The position numbers were made by a program, and so were the translations under genes. From positions 3,792,759 through 3,856,758 of the forward strand of contig LR746266.1 of NCBI GenBank assembly GCA_902729315.2: 64,000 nucleotides of DNA, in the 5' to 3' direction. The notes beneath the pieces are model-generated. The model did no database searches. It saw nothing but the letters and a program-made list of their open reading frames with translations, and was not told the DNA's origin. The stretch comes from Spirodela intermedia. Its lineage: Eukaryota; Streptophyta; Magnoliopsida; Alismatales; Araceae. The first letter of the stretch is position 1, and every line of letters starts with the position of its first letter. This document shows, piece after piece, positions 50,801 through 60,500 of the stretch.

Positions 50801-52319
50801 GATGATGGAAAGTAAAATTCCCCCCTCGACAATAACCTAACAAGAGAGTACTCATAAGAGAATTAACTTGCAGGTATTGATTCATAGCCATTTAAACAGG
50901 ACCATGAAATGCGTATGGAAACGCACTTTGGAGTGCTATGGATAAGCACGTAGCCACGAAGAACAAAAAAGAAACCATGAATAGATATTGAAATACTTTA
51001 CCCCTTCAGACAGCGATATAACTTTGATAGCCACCAGTTCTGAAGTCTTTATGTCTCTGGCCTTGTAGACAGCTCCATATGAGCCTTTTCCTGACAACAT
51101 GAGAGCAAACCCAGTCAAAAAAATGAAATGAACACCATACAATCCGTAAACGTTCAGGCAAAAAAACTCCAACTGCATCAAGATAAGCAGACAGAAACGA
51201 GAAAACCCATGATTCTAGACAAATTGGATTCCATCAGCGCAACACTATGGCCTGCAACGATAAAGCTACAACTAGCCAGCTGGTTCATCTCTTGGTCTAG
51301 AATATGGACACCTAATAGCGTTCCTATCCATTTCGTTTTTCTCCATTTCCTTTTCAAAAAAGTGTCATGCACCTGAAAAACTACTGGCGATATGTATTTA
51401 TGTATTTATGTATGCTATTTATGTATTTGCAAATTAGTGTCTCAGAAATGTGATATATGTTGTCAAGACTTCAAAAGACAACTTGCTAACTTGAAATCCC
51501 GACTGTTCATAATAGATCAGTTACAAAACTGAGCGAAGTAAATTTATTTCCCAATGATGAATAATCAAAAAGCACATAGCTAAAGCACAAACTAGTTGTA
51601 TAATTCTCAACTAATCGCTACATAACACGGAAATTTGAACCACTCTTACCAAGTTCATGAAGTAGATCGTACTTTGCGGTAGGATCTTCCTTTGTAATGC
51701 TGTCAGGAACTGAGCTCACAGACATCCTATTCCTCTGTTGCTGTATCTGTTGTTGGTGGTGCTGATGATGGTGGCTTTCCTCCTCCTGTCTCATAATTTC
51801 CACCGCCTGACTCATGGAAGGGGAAATCCCGAACCCGCCCCCCCACCCGCCACCACTGTTAGTCCTCCTGACAACCGTTCCAGAATCCCAGTCCTCTCTC
51901 GGGCTCGCCTGGCTCGAATGTGGCGTCGATTGGCGCAAGAAGGTGGCGTACGCCTCGTCGAACTGGTTGCGGGGACTCGCGCGCCTCGCGTCCGCGAAAG
52001 GGGACCTCAGGGGCCTCCTGGCAGAGGGCGAAGCGGACGGACGATCGGGCTTGACGATTACAGTCCCGGAGAACCCTAGCATGTCTTCATCATCCCCGTC
52101 GTCGTCCTCGTCGTCTGGGTGGGCACCGAACCCCTTGGGGAGGCGCTGGAGGAGAGGTGGGAGCTTGGAAATGTCATCCTCGTCCTCCGACCCCCCACGC
52201 CCACCCGTTTCGCTGTCTTCTCCATGGACAATAACAGTTGAGTAGAGGTCCGACGCCTTAGAGCGGGGCTTCCCCACTCGGGAGGAAGAAGAGGGCGGCT
52301 CTCGCAGAGAAAAATCCAT
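32805..52319 (-). CDS. SIK1: STE20/Hippo-type serine/threonine kinase SIK1
   Basis: Eighteen coding exons in transcript order: 52319-51650, 51090-51002, 48186-48079, 46709-46602, 46377-46287, 46155-46103, 44174-44112, 43529-43485, 43337-43302, 41137-41082, 39817-39736, 37339-37247, 37119-36975, 35694-35538, 33695-33473, 33366-33166, 33067-32982, 32904-32805; 801 aa (Arabidopsis SIK1, At1g69220, is about 836). The plant Mst/Hippo homologue binds MOB1, affects growth, and acts in immune signalling. The N-terminal 215 residues are acidic and Ser-rich with a His/Gln tract (183-195). Kinase features: GKGSYG 224-229, catalytic K246, HRD 337-339, DFG 357-359, GTPHWMAPE 376-384. The C-terminal region ([16 protein letters not shown] from 674, to TLRTILRL at the end) matches SIK1 closely and is not found in other kinases. 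All intron phases join in frame. Exon 13 is the least certain start, at acceptor 37120. Confidence 0.94.
34532..34581 (+). repeat. G-run minisatellite (GGGTGGGAT)n
   Basis: At least ten G triplets spaced by one to three bases occur on the plus strand, built mainly from a ten-base unit (tgggtgggat). It lies in SIK1 intron 14 (33696-35537). SIK1 is transcribed from the minus strand, so the pre-mRNA is C-rich here and the G-rich strand is the template. Confidence 0.9.
38307..38737 (+). mobile_element. Possible LTR-like fragment in SIK1 intron 11
   Basis: TGTTAGAACACAAGAAACG at 38307 resembles the start of plant copia LTRs, an internal stretch (aaaatatagggcttcc) resembles an LTR core, and the segment could end at ...gctaca (38737). 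No target-site duplication, primer-binding site or coding domain was found, so this is tentative. Confidence 0.25.
41972..42063. repeat. 46-base tandem duplication
   Basis: The stretch attgctcactttgtcaccga at 41981 recurs 46 bases later with one or two changes, giving two adjacent copies in SIK1 intron 9 (41138-43301). Confidence 0.85.
42341..43057. repeat. Nested tandem duplication in SIK1 intron 9
   Basis: A unit of about 295 bases at 42763-43057 is nearly identical to 42341-42757. The first copy carries an extra internal duplication with a 121-base offset: aatctccccc occurs at 42381, 42502 and 42803. The long copies differ by very few bases (gttattccg versus gttatgccg), so the duplication is young. 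No ORF or terminal repeat structure was seen. Confidence 0.9.
51388..51428. repeat. (TATGTATT)n-type short repeat
   Basis: Imperfect copies of tatttatg/tatgtatt lie in SIK1 intron 1. Confidence 0.75.
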
Positions 52320-52365
52320 GGAAAAGGAGACAGACAGACAGACAGACAGAGGAGCTTGATCTCAT
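52258..52365 (-). promoter_or_regulatory. Upstream ORF overlapping the SIK1 start codon
   Basis: An ATG at 52365, 46 bases upstream of the SIK1 ATG, opens 35 codons (MRSSSSVCLSV...) and stops at 52260-52258, inside the SIK1 coding region in a different frame. It runs through the CTGT repeat. If the mRNA includes it, it could lower initiation at the main ATG. The main start (ttccATGG) has a strong +4 G. Confidence 0.4.
52330..52350 (-). repeat. (CTGT)n microsatellite in the SIK1 leader
   Basis: Five CTGT units (CAGA on the plus strand) lie 11 to 31 bases upstream of the SIK1 ATG. Confidence 0.92.
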
Positions 52366-54532
52366 TCCTCTGATCTTCCGATCTCGTCAGTCGGGCAGAG
52401 CGCGGGGGGGAGAGCTTCTACCTCGAGAGAATGAGTCGGCCGTTACGACGTTGGGGCTCCGACAGGTGGAGTCTGCGGAAAAGGTTCGCTGTAAGACCTC
52501 CAGGAGTCCACCTCTCATTGGCCAGAATCTATATTTAAAAATCAAAATATAAGCACTAAAGTCTAATATGCTTTAATCCCCATTAAATATAATTTAAATA
52601 TATTTTTTATTTTCTCCCTTAAGCTTTTTAAGTATTTATATATTTGATGATAACAAAATAGATCCAATGTAAAGATAATATTTTATATCACACTAGTTAT
52701 ATTCATAAACTTTTAAAAATATTAGTAAAATAATCCTGAATTATTGAAAAGTCATACTTCATTCTAACTTCAGGAATAGGGTTGACTCATTTAATTAGAT
52801 GATACATTACACTTGGAATAATAAATATGGCATGAAAATTGTGGCATAAAAATTATAAAATATCATAAAATCTTAATTGTTCGATGTGTACAATAAAAAT
52901 TAATTCGATATAATGATCATACTCACCGTATATGAGAAGTGACAATGTAACAGTGAGTTAACTCACTAAGAAGCCTTCCTTTGGAATCATTGATTAAGTG
53001 AGTATACTGGCACAATAAGAGGAGACAATCTAATTTATCACCCAAGTAAATTGGTCAAGTTATCCAAGAAGAACGAGTCGTAGATTGAAGAAAATATATC
53101 AAAGAAAAATGATAAATTGAGATCACAAAATATTAGAATATCTTAGTATCTTAAAATGTAAATATCATATTTTTTGTATTTTAAAAAATAATTATATATC
53201 AAAATAATATAACATAATTTATAGAATTTCCTTTAAAATGTGCTTCCATATTTGTTGTGGGAACATAGTCAATGCTAAGTTGACACAAACAAAAATAGTA
53301 TTAAGGTGTATGCACGAGCTATAGACTGATCACAAATGGCTACAATACCCTTCAGCTAACTATTGGATAATGTTGTGATCATTGGGTGGTAGATTCCTAA
53401 TGTTCTTGTATTGTTGATTGCTAAAATGTCAAAAAATTAAGAGCAAAAACTTATTGAAGTAGCATTTATCCCATATATGGAAATGAAGGAAAATATTAAA
53501 CGAGATATCTTTTGTCAACGAATGAGTGTATTTATTTTTTCTTAACTATATGTGGATTATTTACAATAATCATTCCAACAGAAAACTATGATTTCAAGAA
53601 ATATATTAGTTGGTTACTAATTTAATCGATACACTTAGAGTTGAGAAGTTTAGTAGATGCTAGGTGAAGCTTATTTATTTAGTTGGATGTAAAGATAAGG
53701 TTCATAGTGAGTGGAATAAGTCAACTGGGCTGAGCTAATATCATATAAATCTGGTCAAATAATTTAGATAGAAAACTCAAAAAATATAAAGTTATTAAAA
53801 AAGTACTGATTCACCCCGCCACTCTCTCTCTCTCTCCTCCTCAACTCACCAATTTCCCCTCTTATCGGTAATTATACCAATAGAAAATGATATGCCATAT
53901 ATATTTTTTATTTCAATAAATAATTTATCGTTTGGCCTTTTAATTTTAAAAAATATTTGGTCGGTCGAAATTAAGTCCAGGGACCAGATTTGCTCAAATT
54001 TTTATTATAGATAAATCATCTCAAATAAATCGCTTGGAAATCCAAGGCGTCGGATCACCACCTTCAATAATGTTTTAATTGTATTTTATAAATAATATTT
54101 TATCTAAAGAAATTCGGAAAATACGCCCGTGCGAGCAATGAGGATCTGAATGGAATATTGTCCGTCGCTCACGGGTGTAAGTGGGATTCTCCTCCGCCGG
54201 CAGCTGTATGGTCGTTCGTCTCATCGTCGTTTTTTTCCTACCGAAACAACGGCGTCTTCCTGCCAGAGGGGGTTGACGACGTCCCTCCGTCGTCGTACGT
54301 GGCGTGCTGTCCTGGTTCTCTCACTCGCTACCCTCCGTTTTGGGGCAGAAATCCTCTGCGAATCCCAGTTCTCCGGTTAGTTTCTCCGTTGGCCTTGTCG
54401 TCGTCCCCATAAATGGTTGACGGTCTTCAGTTAATTATCCTCCCATGAACCAGGGGTTACGCGAGAGCAAGCCAGCTGACATTTTCTCCACCTTTCTTCA
54501 GTGATCCTACCTCGGACAGCATCTCGTCACCG
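52366..54532. other. Divergent intergenic region SIK1 / ALS1
   Basis: 52366-52500 is GC-rich and probably the SIK1 leader and promoter. 52520-54100 is strongly AT-rich with no recognisable gene or intact transposon. 54140-54532 is GC-richer and probably the ALS1 leader; its open frames (for example 54150-54380) match no family I know. Confidence 0.5.
54413..54504 (+). promoter_or_regulatory. Two linked upstream ORFs in the ALS1 leader
   Basis: The first uORF (54413-54448, MVDGLQLIILP) ends in TGA, and its last bases form ATGA with the start of a second uORF (54445-54504, MNQGLRESKPADIFSTFLQ). The second stops 28 bases before the ALS1 ATG at 54533. Whether both lie in the mRNA depends on the transcription start. 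Confidence 0.4.
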
Positions 54533-57500
54533 ATGGGCAAATATTCGATTCGTACGAGCGCGAGCGCTCATAGAGAACCTCTCCTGAGCCAAGAGGTATG
54601 AAATCTCGAACTTCATCTTTCACCTCTCCTCGACTTGGAGTGCAAGGGTGGGTCTGTTTTCGGAGTTTCTTATCTTGTCTTGAACGTCTCGGATTGGAGA
54701 TTTTCTGTGCTGTCTATTGTCTATGGGGGCGCAGTTACAGGCTAAGGCGTGGTTCACTTTGATTCAGTGTGCGTGCTGCTATTTTTCATTCGAGAAAAAT
54801 ACCAGCGGAGTGTTTAAGTTTGGTTATTTATTGGGACTTGGTATCAGCTCAGTTATCTGCTGTCATAAGCATTTTCTGTATAATCCCCTCAAGTACAGAG
54901 TGGTGCCTCATATTTAAATCTTCATACAATACATGGATGTAGAAAAGTAGAAGAGCCACGTCTATATGTCGTTCTATTTCCGGTTCATTAATTTGATTGC
55001 CTTTATCGTCCTTCGACGTGTAAACCCATCTGGTATTTCAAGACGTTACAGTAATATAGAAGTTTAATAAGGACAAATTGTCTCCCTTTCACTATTCAAT
55101 CTAGACTTATTTTGAGAATCTTTATTCATTGTAATCACAGCTTTGATAATCTTATGGAAAGACTCTACACGTAAGTTCTCAGTAATGTCACATTGAAGGT
55201 GTACTCTTTTTTTTGGGCATGGTTCTATTCATATTTTTTTGCGGTGACATGGATTGGTCAAGAAATTTACTTTTTAATGGGTTTTCTGTTGGGTCAATTT
55301 TGCAGACAGCTCAGTCATCAAACGATCCTCTGTCAGATCTTGAGCATGGTGATTCTGTACAGGTAGTTTTGTCATTCTTCCTTTTCCCTAGTCGGCTGCT
55401 GATGTAGGTTTGGCTGATGGAATTGACAAGATTTTTCGTGGAAATTTAGGCAGCTAATGTTGGGCCATTCAGGGTTTTATCACTGGTAAGGTTTCATTTT
55501 ATTCATTCAGGTAAAATATACCAGCTTTATTGAGCGTTATATGACGTACTGCAAATTTTTAGGCCAAGCCTGAAGTGGGGAAGCTAGTTTTTGCTACCAT
55601 TTTCTTGCTGATAGCTTCAACAACAAGCATTCTGATTGTAGGTATTCCTTCCTTAAATCCATAAACTCGTATGTTCATTTTTTGACTGATCAATTCTTTT
55701 GCTCCTTTTTTCTTGTGCATTTTATTTATGCGTGTCTCCTGGTTAAGACGTACAGAACAAATTAGCTTCCATGAAAGTACCAGCATTTTTGTCGTAGATT
55801 CTCCTTCAAACGTTTGACTTTACCTGCAAATCCAGTGCAGACGTGTTGGCGCAGATTATCAAAAGTTTCAGAAGGATCCTTGAATCATAAGTCTGACCTC
55901 ATACTGCACCCCATAGCATTTAATCCCATTAATTCAGACCATTTTTAATGGACATTGAAACAGTAGAGGCTATTGAAGGCATTGACAAGTGGGCAGCATC
56001 CATAAAATGAAAATTCTAAAAAACATATAGTGAAAAAACTCCAATTTTCATAATAGTCTTGTGACGGTCTTTATTTCCGCTGTTACTATAAGCATTGCTT
56101 AATGATCCCAGCAATGGCGAGTGAAGCTCCATCTGACCTCTGCAGAATCTTGTGAGTGACAAGCAAGGTATCTCCATCTGGCTGCCTGATTATTGGCAAA
56201 GATACTAGACGATTGAGGACAGCATATCACTGAAAGTCTTAACATGATCATGGTATTTGGATTTTGAGCATTTATAAATTGTAATTTTTAAATGCGTGGT
56301 TAATCAATAAAACACTTGTTATAACCGAATAATACAGTTTACCATGAGACGGCCTTCAGGAAAATAGAACTGCTTTAGTTTAAGCTTATATGTTGTAGTA
56401 TAAATTATTTTGCCACAACTTTCACTAGAATATGATCTGGAGATGTTAATTCGAGTCTCATAACTCGCTGTGACAAAGCTTCTTTGATTTTTTTTTCAGC
56501 CCAGATTTGGTGGGAAGATCTTAGACATAGTCTCAAGAGATACCAGAACGCCAGAGCAGCAAAATGAAGCTCTAGACGCTGTGAATCACACAATATTTGA
56601 GATCGTATTAATTGTTATTATTGGGTATGGTATGATTTTTGTTTTTTTGAGAATTTCATGGCTACTCACTTTTTGTTCATCCTTTATTTCTGTAAAAATT
56701 GTCTGTATTCTTCATTTTCATAACTGTAGAATTGGGTTGAACACAACATGTTTTTCAACGGAGCAATTATGCAGATGCGATATTTTTACAGCCCAACTCT
56801 CATTATATATCTACATAGAAAATTATACATTTGAGACGGAGGAAAAATGCGTAAATATTCTGAGCGTTTTCTTCGATTAAAGAAAGAGGGGGGTTGTCAA
56901 CATTCATCCTACACAGCATCAGTAGTCTCCGTTGGGGCACAACACTCGCTTTGAAAAATGTGTGAAAACAGATTTATTGACTAATTATTAATTAACTGTT
57001 GAAAGGTTTTTGACGTTGCCATACAGTTACAATATATATACGGGATATTTTTTTATTATGGGAAAAATCATAAGATCCTTATGGAATGACCCCACGAAAT
57101 CGTGTTCTCTAAATAGTGTGTGGTAGCGGTCGATAACAAAGAATGGTATCAAAGGAGATCTATGGGAGATTTTTAAGGTGATATTTGCGGAACTGATTTA
57201 GAATAAGTTATGAACATACCTTCTTCTTATAGAATTCAAAGTCCCAACTAGTAATGGTTTGCTGTTTAAATAAGATGAAGCACGGATATAATAGTCTCCA
57301 CTTGTCTCACTATATCAAACTAGCCTAGACATCTTGAAGGTAAGTTCTCAAGCACTTCAATAAATATGCATACTTTGTCATCATCTCCTCTCGTGTAATC
57401 GGAAGTGATCATCTATAGATTATTTATGTTTCATGCCCAAATTGAGCCTTAGATGTTTGTCTGAAGTGCACAAGAAGCTGAATAAGTGATAACAATTTTT

Positions 57501-60500
57501 TTGATTTACTAGACGAGTAAAATAAATGACTTCTCTTATGATAAAAGAATTTTGCCTAATTGTCATAAAATCATACTATAAGTAAACTTTATTTAATGAG
57601 ACATGTACAGATTTAAGGGATCGAGTGAGACCTGTTTAATAGATTTTGTGATGAAATCCTTTTAGTTGCCTCTAGAGTAAAGCCCATCTGACAAGTCTAT
57701 GAGATGACACCTACATATATATGTCTATCTCATTTGACGAGTTTATGGGACAAGCTTTTTTTCAATGTGTCTGTGGGTTCTAACTCATTTGACAGGCTTA
57801 TGAAACGAGGCCTAGTTCACAGATGTTTACGAAATTTAGCCTGTTTAAAAAATTAATGAGATAGAACCCATCTCTATGTGTCTATAAGTTAACACAAGAC
57901 CCATGTAAAGCCTTACTGGGATTACAACATTATCCCTCATGTCTCTATAACATCTTATTGGATCCTTGACTACTTGGGTCAAAAAGTCCCCATAAGTTCA
58001 TAGGAGGCCCATTAAATAACAAACTTGCCACTAAGCTTAAGCTCACCGAATGTGTTAAGAAGCCCTTTTAAGACTGATATGTTTTCCTTGTCTTCAGATC
58101 TCTGATCATATTATCTCCACTAAGAGGTAAAGGAAACTCATGGAAAATATCGAATAGGGTCAGACTGTATATGGAAGGTGTCACAAGGACATATGAATAG
58201 AGACAAAGCACTAGACAATGAATTTATGCAAATCCTTCCTACGGTCATGTTCTAATCATTTTCTGGTGAATGTTTGAAAGTAGGTAACATTGGATACCCT
58301 GCAATCAATGAGATTCCTTTACCTCTTTGACCTGTTGCTTAAATTAGTTTTCAGGGTGAAACATGACAGGTGAATTATTTTCATGTCATTCACGGGTATC
58401 ATGGTCAACTGTCTGAGTTATGCAGCTAATCAATTTAGAAAAGTGCCCAATATGGTGTTTTTAAGAATCCTCAAATCTCAGCCATTATACCGTTAAGAAG
58501 AAAGCACTTTAGTTATGATCTGCAAGAGGAGAAGGCATTTAAAGGTGACCTAGATGATCTGACTCAAAGATGTACATAAAATACGTGACGTCCACATTTA
58601 ATCTATTTCATTGTATTTGGGCACATACCACAATGTGTGCTTATGTGTGAGTTACATGGCTTTTGGCTCTTGTTATGTTGATTTCACTCCTATTGGACGG
58701 TAGGCATTGAATTCCAGGATCTGATCTCCTCTTTCTTAGTTCATTTCATAACTCGAGTAGGGTTCAGTTAGGTGTCTAAATTTTTGAATGACTAACACCC
58801 TCTATTTTCAGATCAATTTGCACATCCCTGCGATCATGGCTGTTTAACTCTGCCAGTGAAAGAGTAGTTGCTCGGCTCAGGAAAGATTTGTTTCAGCATC
58901 TTATTTACCAGGTGAGTTCAACCCAGTGATTCTTCCCGGTGTCATCTGTCTTGTGCATAGGTTTTCTTTTCAAAGTTGATTTTAATACTTCTAATTCATC
59001 CAGGAAATAGCTTTCTTTGATGTCACACGGACAGGGGAACTCCTCAGTAGGTTATCAGAGGATACCCAAATCATTAAAAATGCTGCAACTACCAATATCT
59101 CAGAAGCTCTACGCAATGTCTCCACTGCATGTATTGGGCTTGGATTTATGTTTGCAGCATCATGGAAACTAACACGTAAGGAGTTCTAGTTGTATGCTTC
59201 ACCATTTGCTTGACAAAGTTATCTAATTGTTATTCAATTGCTTGGCTTCTTGTATTTACAAAGAACTTTGTATATTCTTCATATTAAGCATACCTTTTCC
59301 TTAGATTTCATATTCAGAAGAGTTTTCTTCTCTTGTTTCTGGATACACTGTATTTACAAAGAAAAATGTTCATATTCAGTATACTTTACTTTTTAGAGTT
59401 CATATTCAGAAGAATTTCTTCTTATGTTCCTCTAAAAACTTACCACCATGTTCTTGACGACCTAGTCCACATATGGGGAGATTTGAAATTCAGAAATTAA
59501 TATATGTCGATTCAGTGGCCATTGTTTGAAGTGATCTAGATTTTTTTTTTAGTGAAGTCTAATTCTGACATGTCTAGGATGCACCCTTGGGTCATTTTTA
59601 AGGCTTCTGTCTAACTTGATCAAAGCCTCATGTATGAAATTAATTTTGTCATCCGTTTAGTGGTGAACGAAATATAAAAATGACATGCTTGTTTTCAGTG
59701 GAATAAATGCAGCTAAATTACATTGTATTCTGCATTGAAATTAGATTGCTGTTCTCTTTGCATAATATGTGACAGAAAAATATGGCTATTATCTTACATT
59801 ATCTAGAATAATTTTCTCCGTTTTCAAATTTTTTCTTTATAGATTATGCCCTTCTCAGTGATTTTATTTTTTAAAATTAACTTGTATCATTTACACGATG
59901 AATTACTAATGTGAGTTTTGATTCCACTTCACGAATAAATTTATGTCGTTGCTTTTTCATAATAAAATCGTCAATGTTGAAATCTGTATGACTTAACTGT
60001 GCTCTCAATAGTTTGCGTGTGAACGTAACATATTCGTGTATGGAACATTTTTGAGAGAACGGAAGGGTGAAACTATTGATCAATTGTCTTTCTCTACAGT
60101 CTTGGCATTGGTTATTGTACCTGCTGTGTCTGTTGCTGTGAGAAAATTTGGGCGCTATCTTCGGGAACTTTCTCACAAAACTCAAGCTGCTGCAGCAGTA
60201 GCATCCTCGATTGCTGAGGTTTTTTTTTTTTTTTTGATCGCCTTCATTCTTCAGTTTGTGTATGTGACCGTAACTACTGAATCAATGGAGAACACAATGG
60301 CTTACGTAATTGTGATTTGTGATACACCTTGTAATTGGGTATGCTGAATTTGTAATTTTCCCTTTTTTTAACCTTCTTACGTGTATATTCAAGTTTTTAA
60401 AAAATGAAATACACAGGATGACATTCTTATTTCCGTGGAAATGATTCTATCATGCTTAAATATTTTTTAACCTAACATCTGCCTTTTCCATAGCTTCCTA

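Noticed and set aside
54150-54412. Two overlapping plus-strand frames upstream of ALS1
   Set aside because: Out of frame with ALS1, Arg/Ser/Leu-biased and unrecognised; most likely leader DNA.
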